Source: Pseudogemmobacter bohemicus (GTDB lineage: Bacteria > Pseudomonadota > Alphaproteobacteria > Rhodobacterales > Rhodobacteraceae). From it: DNA of 64,000 nt. The stretch lies in contig NZ_QNHG01000001.1 in assembly GCF_003290025.1 (NCBI RefSeq), forward strand, positions 660,816 to 724,815. Direction: 5' to 3'. A program made the position numbers and the translations under genes. The notes beneath the pieces are model-generated. The model worked only from the letters and a program-made list of their open reading frames with translations, was not told the origin of the DNA and did not search any database. Positions within the stretch are counted from its first letter, which is position 1. Each line of letters opens with the position of its first letter. Of this stretch, positions 38,376 through 47,654 are shown piece by piece.

Positions 38376-38539
38376 ACCCTCCGTCTCAGTACGTCTCACA
38401 ACGTCTCAATTTCCGTTGTTTTACTTGGTTTTTGGGACAGAATCGTTCAAATGCTGGGGCTTCGAAAATCCCGGTTCAGAACAGAAACGTGGTATCCAAC
38501 GAGTCGCGATACCACGTGTGGCCGTAGGGGAAATACCAC

Positions 38540-38734
38540 GTGCTTTCTGATGCAAAGATTCGGGGGCTAAAGCCTCGTGACAAAAGCTATCGCGTGACCG
38601 ACTCGGCCCGCTTGTATCTGCAAATCGAGCCTGGTGGAGGCAGGCACTGGCGTTTTGGTTACAGCTTTGGCGGCAAACAGAAGACGCTAAGCCTTGGCTC
38701 ATATCCGGACGATGCGGGTGAAGGAGTCCTGTGA
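38540..38734 (+). pseudogene. Integrase N-terminus (DUF4102 type), truncated
   Basis: Reads MLSDAKIRGLKPRDKSYRVT, then DSARLYLQIEPGGGRHWRFG and GGKQKTLSLGSYPD, the arm-binding DUF4102 domain that begins P4-like integrases. After SYPD it leaves the family pattern and stops at 38732. The catalytic domain is absent. Only 64 of about 400 residues remain. Confidence 0.8.
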
Positions 38735-38984
38735 TGGAAGATAGCAAGATGCTCTGTATCGCAACTTCTGAGGGCGGCGCGAAACGCGTCGATCCTATCG
38801 CAATTTCGGGTCCTTCCCCCCGCCACCGCCTTGCGGGGTCCTCTGAGCCACATTGTGTTTCTCTTCACAAGATTTTTCGAAATCGGAAATTCTGCGATGT
38901 ATGACGATTTTGAAGACCTGCTGGGCAGCGCCACAATCGAAAACACGCCTGCCTCTCTGCCGATTGAACTGGACGAAAGGCGCA

Positions 38985-39640
38985 TGCCCCAGGTCGCATT
39001 TGCCCGGTAGAAGGGTTTCAGGGCATAGAACAGGGAAATCAGCAGATCGGCGGGCGCGGTGCCCAGGGTCGCGGCTGCCCCGGTCGCCAATGCCCCGGCC
39101 TGGATCGTGGTATCTGTCAGAAGGCCGCTCGGCTGCCCCGTGCCGGTGCCGGTGAGGAAGGCTTTCCCTTCGAGGCGGCCAAATTCCTCGGCGGCGTCAA
39201 AGGCCCAGTTCCCCGGCGAGGTCGAGGGCGCTGTCTTCCAGAAGGGCGTTGCTGATCGTGGTGAAGCACCGTGCGGTGTGAGCCGGGACATTCACCTGGC
39301 CAAAGGTCGGGTTTGTCTCGGCGCTGTCATCGCCTTCATCCACCCAGGCGGCGGTCATGGTGCCGGTGCGCTTCGGCAATTTCACCGCATCCCCGGTGAT
39401 GGAAAGCACCCGTGCAACGCTGCGGATCGGGCTGAAATTGACGATATTGCGGAGAAGCTCGGCCACAAAGGTTTCGGGCACGGTTTAGCCGCCGCCCGCG
39501 CCAGCGGTGCCGGAGACGATTGCCGCGCGATTCTCCTGGCCTTCCGGGAAAGCACCACGGCGGGCATAGTTCAGGAAGTGGCGAATTTCCTCGGTCTGGC
39601 CCGTGGTCGTCTCGGTGGTGCCGGGGCGATTGGCGCGGGT
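38985..39640 (-). pseudogene. HK97-type phage major capsid protein, broken
   Basis: Three pieces on the minus strand line up: HFLNYARRGAFPEGQENRA...GTAGAGGG, a TAA where relatives have Tyr, then TVPETFVAELLRNIVNFSPI and RSVARVLS, KLPKRTGTMTAAWVDEGDDS and SNALLEDSALDLAGE. A frameshift near 39230 follows, then FDAAEEFGRLEGKAFLTGTG and PADLLISLFYALKPFYRANA. The order is that of HK97-fold capsids. The C-terminal quarter is lost at about 38985. Confidence 0.75.
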
Positions 39641-39644
39641 CTCC

Positions 39645-39835
39645 AACCAGCAGCGACACATAGTCCCACGCCAGGGCCTGCGTCCGGGCGCTGTCGTGAT
39701 TTCCCACCAGCAGATGCCGTCGCACAGCGGGAAGCTTGGCGACGATACCCTGCAGCCAGCCCTCGTTCTTCGCTTTGGGACCAAAGGGGAAGTCACCGAT
39801 GATCCGGAGGCGATCCCCGGGGCCGACTGGCACGG
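39645..39835 (-). pseudogene. Metallophosphoesterase fragment
   Basis: Minus-strand frame GDRLRIIGDFPFGPKAKNEG and on to LPAVRRHLLVGNHDSARTQA shows the phosphoesterase GD...GNHD metal-binding pattern. About 60 residues survive with no N- or C-terminal part. It ends within a few bases of where capsid similarity begins, so a deletion probably joined them. Confidence 0.5.
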
Positions 39836-39860
39836 TTCCGCGCCTCGTCTGGTTGCGTGA

Positions 39861-40401
39861 ATGTTGCGTGAATCTCGCAAATACACACGGCGTTATGACG
39901 CTGGAAGCTGTCCTGCGATGGAGGGGCTGAACTTGATCGGAGACCAGCGCGCAGGCAATCCAGCGACGGAACTCAGGCTCGCCGGGCTGCAAGCCTGGTA
40001 TAGGCAGACCGCCCGCCCGCTTGGGAATGCGGTCTGACGCCGCCCCGCGCGCGTTTGTTCGCGCGTTTGTTCTCGCGTTGGTGCAGGTGCCCGCCTTCTG
40101 GCGTGACCTCCTGCACGGCAGGCCTGTTTCCGGGCGGAAAGGGAGCGACGAACAGCGGCCTCAGTTGTGCGCGGCGCTGCCATGAAAATCTCCTTTCCAT
40201 TCGTCGGATAATGGAAACCGGACCTCCCGGTCAGCGCAGCCCGCAGGGCGGTCTGACAAGGAATGGCCGCAGGGACGCGTCTTGCCGGCGGGGATCCTGT
40301 CAGCAAGGTGAGTGGACTTCGCGCGCCGGATTTCCCATAGTCACACCGTCATTTCCCGGATCAGCGCAAGAGCCGGGTGCGGGTTGCGGGGATCGGGCGG
40401 A
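39861..40401. other. Intergenic region without recognised gene
   Basis: About 540 bases between the prophage scrap and the amidase. Minus-strand frames (for example 39973-40200, with repeated ENKRANKRA from CGCGCGTTTGTT direct repeats near 40047) look non-coding or decayed. Nothing is assigned. Confidence 0.5.
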
Positions 40402-41664
40402 ATGTGGATTTCAGGGCTGGCGCGGGTTCAGGCGCTTGTCATTGCTTTTGCCATGCCTCTGACGGGGCTCAGGGCGGAAACGCCGGGTGCGGATGCAGTA
40501 AGGGATGCGGCCGCCCTGACGGCACTTGCCCGGTTCGATCCGATGAAATCCGCGCTTTCCGAGGCGAATGGCAGCCTGGTGCTGGATCTCTCAATCAGCC
40601 AGCCGGTGCCCTGGCGGGTCAGGATGCTGGATAATCCGCCGCGCATGATCCTTGATATGCGCGAGGTGGACTGGGCGGGGCTGGACCGGATGCCCCAGGC
40701 GGCGGCGCCGGTCAGGGCGCTGCGGGCCGGGATTTTCCGTCCCGGCTGGTCGCGCCTCGTGATCGAGCTGGACGGGCCCTGGCTGGTCGCGCGTGCGGGC
40801 ATGGAAACCGGCAAAGCGGGGGCGGCACAGCCCGCGCGGCTGATGATCACGCTGTCGCCCAGTTCGGATGCCAATTTCGCGAAGATCACCGCGCTGCCGG
40901 AGCCGGCGGAATGGGCGCTGCCGGCGCCGGCCGAGATCCCGGTGATCGAGAAGCGCGCCGGCGGTCCGATCATCATCGTGCTGGATCCCGGTCATGGCGG
41001 CATCGACCCGGGCGCCGAGCGCGATGGCCATAAAGAGGCCGATCTGATGCTGGTTTTCGCGCGGGAACTCAGGGAGCTGCTGGCGCGTGACGAGCGCTTT
41101 CAGGTGGTGCTGACCCGCGAAGAGGATATTTTCGTGCCTCTGGAGGCGCGGATTTCAGTGGCACGGGCGGCGGGGGCGGATCTGTTTCTTTCGCTCCATG
41201 CGGATGCGCTGGCCGAGGGCGAGGCGCATGGAGCGACGCTTTACACGCTCTCGGCCGAGGCCAGCGATGCGGCGGCCGCGGCGCTGGCCGAGCGCCATAA
41301 GCGCGACGATCTGCTGGCAGGGATCGACCTTTCCGCCCAGGACGATCTGGTGGCCTCGGTGCTGATCGACATGGCGCGGACCGAGACCAGGCCCAGGATC
41401 GACCGGCTGGTGGCGGCGCTGGAGGCCTCTATCAAGGGGGCGGATCTGAGGATGCACCGCAAACCGCATCAGGAGGGCGGGTTTTCGGTGCTGAAATCGC
41501 CTGATATTCCTTCGGTTCTGGTTGAGCTGGGGTTTCTGTCCTCGGCGCGGGATATGAAGCGGCTGACAGATCCGGACTGGCGCGGGCGGATGGCGCTGGC
41601 GCTTCGTGAGGGGATCCTGGCCTGGGCGAAGGAAGATGCGGCTTTGCGCGCGGCGCGGGACTGA
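40402..41664 (+). CDS. amiC: N-acetylmuramoyl-L-alanine amidase (AmiC type)
   Basis: A 420-residue periplasmic amidase that splits septal peptidoglycan. After a signal-like segment (LARVQALVIAFAMPLTGLRA) comes an AMIN domain (about residues 45-160, LVLDLSISQPVPWRVRM...). An amidase_3 domain follows with zinc ligands in VLDPGHGGIDPGA, the Glu of the HKEADL region, the His of LFLSLHADAL and the catalytic Glu in VLVELGFLSS. The start is the ATG giving MWISGLARV; upstream in-frame codons lack a signal. The PBP1A gene follows after repeat copy B. Confidence 0.92.
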   Translation: MWISGLARVQALVIAFAMPLTGLRAETPGADAVRDAAALTALARFDPMKSALSEANGSLVLDLSISQPVPWRVRMLDNPPRMILDMREVDWAGLDRMPQAAAPVRALRAGIFRPGWSRLVIELDGPWLVARAGMETGKAGAAQPARLMITLSPSSDANFAKITALPEPAEWALPAPAEIPVIEKRAGGPIIIVLDPGHGGIDPGAERDGHKEADLMLVFARELRELLARDERFQVVLTREEDIFVPLEARISVARAAGADLFLSLHADALAEGEAHGATLYTLSAEASDAAAAALAERHKRDDLLAGIDLSAQDDLVASVLIDMARTETRPRIDRLVAALEASIKGADLRMHRKPHQEGGFSVLKSPDIPSVLVELGFLSSARDMKRLTDPDWRGRMALALREGILAWAKEDAALRAARD

Positions 41665-41700
41665 GTGCGGGATTGGGCGGCCGCATCGGCTGGCCGGGCA

Positions 41701-41765
41701 GGGGGGCGCTGCCCCCGTCATGGCAGGGCCATGACTCCCCCGGGATATTTTCGGACAGATGAAAA
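41701..41765 (+). repeat. Dispersed intergenic repeat, copy B
   Basis: GGGGGGCGCTGCCCCC hairpin, ATGGCAGGGCCAT hairpin, then CCCCCGGGATATTTTCGGAC and AGATGAAAAT. It follows the amiC stop by 37 bases and matches copies at 13845, 60714 and (inverted) 47511. Confidence 0.85.
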
Positions 41766-41917
41766 TACGGCGCGGCGCCCCTGGGCAAGGAGCCTGGACA
41801 GATAGAATGGGCAGGGAGGCGGATTCCGCCGGGGGTGACGATCTGGTGAAGGCCAGGGTTTTGACGGGCGCGCGCGTCTGATATAGGGAAGGGCACGATC
41901 AGCCGGGGACCTGAGCA

Positions 41918-44473
41918 GTGTTGCGATTCATCGCCTCCTTTCTGGGGGCTATCTTTTCAGCGGTGACGCTTGGCATCTTCTTTGGTGCCCTGACCGTTGG
42001 CGCGATCTTCTGGATGTATTCGCGCGATCTGCCGAGCCATGAGAGCCTTGCGAAATATGCTCCGGCCACCATAAGCCGGATCTATTCCGGCGAGGGGCGC
42101 ATTCTGGATGAATTCGCCGATGAGCGGCGGCTGTTCGTTTCTGCCGAGGATATTCCCGATCTTGTGAAACAGGCCTTTGTCTCGGCGGAGGACAAGAATT
42201 TCTTTTCGCATCAGGGCTATGATGCCGGCGGTATGGCTGCGGCCTTTACCGAGGCGATCCGCTCTCGTGGCCAGGATGTGCGCGGCGCCTCGACCATCAC
42301 GCAGCAGGTGGCCAAAAACATGCTGCTGGATGGCACCCGCCGTGGCGCGGCGGGGGTCGAGCGCAAGATCAAGGAAATCATTCTGGCCACACGGCTGGAA
42401 GAGACGCTGTCCAAGGACCGCATTCTGGAAATCTATCTGAACGAGATCTTCCTCGGGCAGAATTCCTATGGCGTGGCGGCAGCGGCGCAGACCTATTTCA
42501 ACAAGAGCCTGACCGAGCTTTCGCCGCATGAGGCGGCGACTTTGGCCTCGATGCCGAAAGCGCCCTCGGATTTCCATCCGGTGCGCAACCGCCAGAAGCT
42601 GATCGACCGGCGCGACTATGTGCTGCGCGAGATGTGGGACAATGGCTATATCGACGAGGCGACCTATCTGGCCGAGCGGGATGCGCCGCTTTTGTCGGTG
42701 CAGAATGGCGATTTCCCGTCTTTCCGGCAAGAGCTGCCGGGGCGGACCTATTTCACCGAAGAGGTGTCGCGCCAGCTGTCGAGGGATTTCGGCCGCAAGG
42801 AATTCTTTGAAGGTGGCATGACGATCCGCGCCACCATCGACCAGGAATTGCAGATCATCGCCGAGACCGCGCTGAGGAAGGCGCTGGAGAAATATGACCG
42901 CGGCATCGGTATCTGGCGCGGCACCGGCAAGACCATTCCGGTCGATCAGCTGTCGCGAGAGGAAGACTGGCGCGCGGCGCTTGGGGCCGCGGATGTGCCG
43001 CGCGATATCGGGGACTGGTATCCGGCGGTGGTGCTGTCGCTGGGCGAGCGCTCGGCCACCATCGGCATCGAAGGCCTGGCCGAGACCGGTGAGATCCCCG
43101 CCGAGGATGTGACCTGGGCCAGAAAGCGCAATGCGGATGGCTCGCTGGGGCGCAAGGCGACGCGGGCCTCGGATTTGGTCGATCCGGGCGATGTGGTGCT
43201 GGTGCGGCGCATGGTGAAGGATTCGGACGGATCCTTCATGCGCTGGACTTTGCGCCAGGTGCCGGAGGTGCAGGGCGCCTTCATGGCGATGGATGTGAAT
43301 ACCGGCCGTGTTCTGGCGATGCAGGGCGGGTTCTCGTATCAATATTCAGTGTTCAACCGTGCCACCCAGGCCGAACGCCAGCCGGGCTCTTCGTTCAAAC
43401 CCTTCGTCTATGCGGCGGCTTTGGACAGCGGTTACACGCCGGCCACCATCGTGGTCGATGCGCCGATCGAGATCGAGACGCCGCAGGGGCTCTGGACGCC
43501 CAAGAATGCCTCGAACAAATTCTACGGGCCGACGCCGCTCAGGACCGGGATCGAGCAGTCGCGGAACCTGATGACCATTCGCCTTGCCCAGGAAGTGGGG
43601 ATGTCGACCGTCGCCGCCTATGCCGAGCGGTTCGGCGTTTATGACCGGCTGGGCCAGAATCTGGCGAACAGTCTCGGCGCGCAGGAGACCACGCTTTACA
43701 AGATGGTCGCGGCCTATGCGATGTTCGCCAATGGTGGCGAGCGGGTGGAGCCGACGCTGGTTGACCGGGTGCAGGACCGGTATGGGCGCACCATATACCG
43801 CCATGACAAGCGGTCCTGCGAGGATTGCGGCGCGGGCGATTTGCCGCGCGGCGACGGGGTGAAGATCACGTCGAACCGCGAGCGGGTGATGGATGCGATC
43901 ACCGCCTATCAGCTGACCTCGATGATGGAAGGGGTGGTTCAGCGCGGCTCGGGCTCCGGGGTGAAGCTGCCGGTGCCGGTGGCGGGCAAGACCGGTACTA
44001 CCAATGACGCCAAGGATGTCTGGTTCATCGGCTATACCTCGAACATCGTGGCGGGCTGCTATATCGGCTTTGACCAGCCAAGGACGCTGGGGTCTTCGGC
44101 CTATGGCGGCACGCTTTGTGTGCCGGTCTTCCAGGACTTTATGAAAGAGGTCGTGAAGAAATATGGCGGCTCGAAGTTCAAAGTGCCGCCGGGGGGCTAT
44201 TTCGTAAAGATCGACCGTTTCACCGGGGCGCGGCTGTCGGATGATGCCTCGGGCCCGAATGTGGTGGCGGAGTATTTCCGCGAGGGCGAGGATGTGACCT
44301 TTGGTCTTGGAGCCATGGTCGATGGCGGTTTCGAGATGGGGCAGAACCTGCCGCTTTTCGCCTATGGCGAGACGGAGAGCGGGGCGGCCTCGGTCACCAC
44401 GGCGACGGGAGAGAAGCGGGTGATCCCGGGCAAGGCCGATTTTGGAACAGTGTCTTCGGGCGGGCTTTACTGA
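41918..44473 (+). CDS. mrcA: Penicillin-binding protein 1A
   Basis: An 851-residue bifunctional peptidoglycan synthase. A membrane anchor (residues 5-35) is followed by the glycosyltransferase domain with catalytic Glu91 (FVSAEDKNFFSHQG), GASTITQQVAKNML and EIYLNEIFLGQNSYG. An inserted OB-like domain follows (about 320-450). The transpeptidase domain has S491-S-F-K, EQSRN and AGKTGTTNDAKD. The GTG start is used, shortly after CTGAGCA. It acts with the amidase upstream in wall growth and separation. Confidence 0.96.
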   Translation: MLRFIASFLGAIFSAVTLGIFFGALTVGAIFWMYSRDLPSHESLAKYAPATISRIYSGEGRILDEFADERRLFVSAEDIPDLVKQAFVSAEDKNFFSHQGYDAGGMAAAFTEAIRSRGQDVRGASTITQQVAKNMLLDGTRRGAAGVERKIKEIILATRLEETLSKDRILEIYLNEIFLGQNSYGVAAAAQTYFNKSLTELSPHEAATLASMPKAPSDFHPVRNRQKLIDRRDYVLREMWDNGYIDEATYLAERDAPLLSVQNGDFPSFRQELPGRTYFTEEVSRQLSRDFGRKEFFEGGMTIRATIDQELQIIAETALRKALEKYDRGIGIWRGTGKTIPVDQLSREEDWRAALGAADVPRDIGDWYPAVVLSLGERSATIGIEGLAETGEIPAEDVTWARKRNADGSLGRKATRASDLVDPGDVVLVRRMVKDSDGSFMRWTLRQVPEVQGAFMAMDVNTGRVLAMQGGFSYQYSVFNRATQAERQPGSSFKPFVYAAALDSGYTPATIVVDAPIEIETPQGLWTPKNASNKFYGPTPLRTGIEQSRNLMTIRLAQEVGMSTVAAYAERFGVYDRLGQNLANSLGAQETTLYKMVAAYAMFANGGERVEPTLVDRVQDRYGRTIYRHDKRSCEDCGAGDLPRGDGVKITSNRERVMDAITAYQLTSMMEGVVQRGSGSGVKLPVPVAGKTGTTNDAKDVWFIGYTSNIVAGCYIGFDQPRTLGSSAYGGTLCVPVFQDFMKEVVKKYGGSKFKVPPGGYFVKIDRFTGARLSDDASGPNVVAEYFREGEDVTFGLGAMVDGGFEMGQNLPLFAYGETESGAASVTTATGEKRVIPGKADFGTVSSGGLY

Positions 44474-44596
44474 GACCCGGGGGGCGCGCGCCGGGCCTCG
44501 TGCCGGTGGCCGCGTTGCTGTATGCGCGCGCTCAGGCCCCTTGTTCCGGCGGCCCCCAGGCGATATGACGCCGCTCGACGATTGAGAGGGTGAGAG

Positions 44597-45718
44597 ATGC
44601 GCGCCGAGACGCAAGGGAATGTTGAGCAGATCCGCAAGTCGCTGGGCCTTCTGGCGCAGCGGATCGACCTTGAGATGGCGCCGCACCGGCTTGAGGAATT
44701 CAACGCGCTGATCGAGCAGCCGGATCTGTGGAATGATCCGGCGCGGGCGCAGAAGCTGATGCGCGAGCGGCAGTCGCTGATGGATGCGCTGAACGGCTAC
44801 CGGCTGATCGAGAGCGGCCTGAATGACAATCTCGGGCTGATCGAGCTGGGCGAGGCCGAGGGCGAGGATGCGCTGGTATCGGAGGCCGAGGATGCGCTGA
44901 AGGCGCTCCTTGAGGTTGCGGCGCAAAAGGAGCTGGAGGCTTTGCTGAATGGCGAGGCCGATGGCAATGACACTTTCCTTGAGATCAATGCCGGCGCCGG
45001 CGGTACCGAGAGCCAGGACTGGGCCGAGATGCTGGCGCGGATGTATACCCGCTGGGCCGAGCGTCGGGGTTTTACCGTCGAGATGCTGTCGGAAGAGGCG
45101 GGGCAGGAGGCGGGAATCAAATCGGTCGCCTATAAGATTTCCGGCCATAATGCCTATGGCTGGCTGAAGACGGAATCGGGGGTGCATCGCCTGGTGCGGA
45201 TCTCGCCCTTTGGGTCAGGCGACAAGCGGCAGACCTCGTTTGCCAGCGTCTGGGTCTATCCGGTCGTTGATGACAATATCGAGATCGAGGTGCTGGATAA
45301 GGATATCCGCATCGACACGTTCCGCTCTTCGGGCGCGGGTGGCCAGCACGTCAACAAGACGGATTCGGCGGTCAGGATCACCCACTTCCCGACCGGGATC
45401 GTGGTGACCTCATCGCTGAAGTCGCAGCATCAGAACCGCGAGATCGCGATGAATGCGCTGAAGGCGCGGCTTTATCAGCAGGAGCTGGACAAACGTTCGG
45501 CTGCGATCAACGAGGCGCATGATGCGAAAGGGGATGCGGGCTGGGGCAACCAGATCCGTTCCTATGTGCTGCAGCCTTACCAGATGGTGAAAGACCTGCG
45601 CACCAGCCATGAGACCTCGGATACCCAGGGTGTGCTGGACGGTGATCTCGACCCGTTCATGGCGGCGACGCTGGCACTGGATATGGCCGGCAAAAGCCGC
45701 GCCGACGCCGAGAGCTGA
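44597..45718 (+). CDS. prfB: Peptide chain release factor 2
   Basis: A 373-residue release factor reading UAA and UGA. The stop-codon recognition tripeptide SPF is in VRISPFGSGDKRQTSF and the catalytic GGQ in SSGAGGQHVNKTDSAVR. The frame is open from the ATG to the end, so the programmed UGA frameshift known from E. coli prfB is absent, as usual in alphaproteobacteria. It ends four bases before repeat copy E. Confidence 0.97.
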   Translation: MRAETQGNVEQIRKSLGLLAQRIDLEMAPHRLEEFNALIEQPDLWNDPARAQKLMRERQSLMDALNGYRLIESGLNDNLGLIELGEAEGEDALVSEAEDALKALLEVAAQKELEALLNGEADGNDTFLEINAGAGGTESQDWAEMLARMYTRWAERRGFTVEMLSEEAGQEAGIKSVAYKISGHNAYGWLKTESGVHRLVRISPFGSGDKRQTSFASVWVYPVVDDNIEIEVLDKDIRIDTFRSSGAGGQHVNKTDSAVRITHFPTGIVVTSSLKSQHQNREIAMNALKARLYQQELDKRSAAINEAHDAKGDAGWGNQIRSYVLQPYQMVKDLRTSHETSDTQGVLDGDLDPFMAATLALDMAGKSRADAES

Positions 45719-45721
45719 AAC

Positions 45722-45825
45722 CTTCGCCTCCGGCGGGAGTATTTGGATCAGGAGGAAAACGGCAACTCCTGTCCCTTCCTCTTGACCTGAATACTCCGGG
45801 GTGCGGGGCAGAGCCCCGCTCCTGG
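45722..45825. repeat. Dispersed intergenic repeat, variant copy E (inverted pair)
   Basis: Two divergent half-elements face each other: CCTCCGGCGGGAGTATTTGG and ATCAGGAGGAA at the left, and TGACCTGAATACTCCGGGGT with a GCGGGGCAGAGCCCCGC hairpin on the right, in inverse orientation. They resemble the GGGATATTT tail plus hairpin of copies A-D. Located between prfB and argC. Confidence 0.55.
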
Positions 45826-45904
45826 TCTGTATGCCGCATTGCAAAACGGCAGAATTCGCGTCAGGAAAGCGGGCAGAATTCCCCCTTGCTGATGGATGCT
45901 GCCC

Positions 45905-46933
45905 ATGACCTTCCGCATCGCAATCCTCGGTGCCTCCGGCTATACCGGGGCCGAGCTTGTCCGTCTGATCGCGGGTCATCCGCAGATGCGGATCACCGCG
46001 CTCTCTGCCGACCGCAAGGCGGGAATGGCGATGGCGGATGTCTTCCCCTTTCTGCGCCACCTTGACCTGCCGCAGCTGGTCAAGATTGACGAAATCGACT
46101 TCAGCCAGATCGACCTTTGTTTCTGCGCGCTGCCGCATGCGACCAGCCAGGCGGTTATCTCTGCCTTGCCGCAGACCCTGAAAATCGTCGATCTCTCGGC
46201 CGATTTCCGGCTGCGCGACCCTTCCGATTACGAGAAATGGTATGGCCAGCCCCATGCTGCGGTCGAAATGCAGAAAGAGGCGATTTACGGCCTTACCGAA
46301 TTCTACCGCGACGATATCAGCAAGGGTCGCCTGATCGCCGGCACCGGCTGCAATGCGGCGACCGGCCAATATGCGCTGCGCCCGCTGATCGCGGCCGGGG
46401 TGATCGACCTTGACGATATCCTGATCGACCTCAAGGCCGGGGTGTCCGGGGCAGGGCGCTCGCTGAAAGAAAACCTGCTGCATGCCGAGCTTTCCGGTGG
46501 CACCCATTCTTATTCGGCCGGCGGCAAGCACCGCCATCTGGGCGAATTCGACCAGGAGTTCTCGAAAATCGCCGGCCGCCCGGTGCTGGTGCAGTTCACG
46601 CCGCATCTCTTGCCGATGAACAGGGGGATCCTCGCGACCACCTATGTCCGGGGCGATGCGAAAGCGGTCCATGCCGCGCTGAGCGCAACCTATGCGCCTG
46701 AACCCTTCCTGAAAGTCCTGCCCTTCGGCGCGCTGCCCTCGACCCGCGACATTGCCGGCTCGAACTACTGCCATATCGGCGTCATCGGAGACCGTATCCC
46801 CGGTCGCACGATCGTGATTGCGGTGCTCGACAACCTGACCAAAGGCTCTTCGGGCCAGGCCTTGCAGAACGCAAACCTCATGCTTGGGATTGATGAGACC
46901 ATTGGCCTGTTGATGGCTCCGGTTTTCCCGTAA
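45905..46933 (+). CDS. argC: N-acetyl-gamma-glutamyl-phosphate reductase
   Basis: A 342-residue enzyme of arginine synthesis, reducing N-acetylglutamyl phosphate to the semialdehyde with [21 protein letters not shown] is the nucleotide-binding motif, [11 protein letters not shown] holds the catalytic Cys149, and [11 protein letters not shown] and [14 protein letters not shown] match the family. MTFRIAI at 45905 is the likely start; MLPMTF at 45896 is possible. It stands near argS but is not coupled to it. Confidence 0.95.
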   Translation: MTFRIAILGASGYTGAELVRLIAGHPQMRITALSADRKAGMAMADVFPFLRHLDLPQLVKIDEIDFSQIDLCFCALPHATSQAVISALPQTLKIVDLSADFRLRDPSDYEKWYGQPHAAVEMQKEAIYGLTEFYRDDISKGRLIAGTGCNAATGQYALRPLIAAGVIDLDDILIDLKAGVSGAGRSLKENLLHAELSGGTHSYSAGGKHRHLGEFDQEFSKIAGRPVLVQFTPHLLPMNRGILATTYVRGDAKAVHAALSATYAPEPFLKVLPFGALPSTRDIAGSNYCHIGVIGDRIPGRTIVIAVLDNLTKGSSGQALQNANLMLGIDETIGLLMAPVFP

Positions 46934-47012
46934 TATCGTTTGGGACTTGATCAAGGTCAGGGCGGCGGGCAAAGCGATCTGCCAGTTTCGCTCTGACGAA
47001 AGAAGGACAGCC

Positions 47013-47507
47013 ATGCAAAGCACAGCAAAGCCGCAGTTCCGGGGTATGAAGGGGCTGAAAAAACAGCGCCGCATCCAGATCATCGTGCTGGCGGCCCTGG
47101 CCATGCTGCTGGCCACCATCTTCGTGGGCTTCGCGCTGAAAGACGGGATTAATTTCTTCCGCAGCCCGACCCAGGTGCTGGAAGAAGCCCCGCCCGAGGC
47201 CGAGACCTTCCGCCTTGGCGGCCTTGTCAAAGCCGGCTCCATCGTCAATCGCGCCGGTGTACAGTTTGATTTCATCATCACCGACGGTGGCGCCGAGATC
47301 CCGGTCGCCTATGTCGGCAACGACCCGCGCCCGGATCTCTTCAAGGAAAACACCGGCACCATCGCCACCGGCAAGCTTATCAACGGCACCTTCGAGGCCA
47401 CCACGCTCCTCGCCAAACATGATGAGACCTATATGCCGAAAGAGGTGATGGATGCGCTGAAAGCCCAGGGCATCTATAAGGGTCCCGACGCGCAGCCCGA
47501 CAGCTGA
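47013..47507 (+). CDS. ccmE: Cytochrome c maturation heme chaperone CcmE
   Basis: A 164-residue membrane-anchored periplasmic heme carrier. A basic N-terminus (GLKKQRRIQ) precedes one membrane helix (IIVLAALAMLLATIFVGFAL). The OB-fold domain ends with the heme-binding His136 in LLAKHDETYMP, Tyr140 following. AGAAGGAC lies before the chosen ATG; the more upstream open frame is not supported. No other ccm gene is in the window, so it is separated from the rest of the system. Confidence 0.94.
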   Translation: MQSTAKPQFRGMKGLKKQRRIQIIVLAALAMLLATIFVGFALKDGINFFRSPTQVLEEAPPEAETFRLGGLVKAGSIVNRAGVQFDFIITDGGAEIPVAYVGNDPRPDLFKENTGTIATGKLINGTFEATTLLAKHDETYMPKEVMDALKAQGIYKGPDAQPDS

Positions 47508-47510
47508 TTT

Positions 47511-47571
47511 TTCATCTGTCCTGAAATATCCCGGGGGAAGCGGCAGAGCCGCGAGGGGGCAGCGCCCCCTT
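47511..47571 (-). repeat. Dispersed intergenic repeat, copy C (inverted)
   Basis: TTTCATCTGTCCTGAAATAT and CCCGGGGG, then hairpins GCGGCAGAGCCGC and GGGGGCAGCGCCCCC. It is the reverse of copies A, B and D. It starts four bases after the ccmE stop. Confidence 0.85.
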
Positions 47572-47654
47572 TCCCGGCCTGAACAACCGCGCCTCGCTTG
47601 ACCAATGCCGCCGCCTCTGGCAATGCCTGATCCATCAGGACAGGATTTGATCAG

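Larger units (their letters stand above)
38540..39860. mobile_element. Second prophage remnant, at the CAT tRNA
   Basis: Downstream of the tRNA lie the N-terminus of a P4-type integrase (plus strand), a broken capsid gene (minus strand) and a scrap of a phosphoesterase gene abutting it. All are truncated. It is independent of the remnant at tRNA-Arg, since the integrases belong to different groups. No repeat of the tRNA end was found by eye. Confidence 0.7.

Noticed and set aside
44597..44700. Programmed frameshift in prfB
   Set aside because: The frame is open from the ATG with no in-frame TGA and no CTTTGA slippery site, so none is needed.
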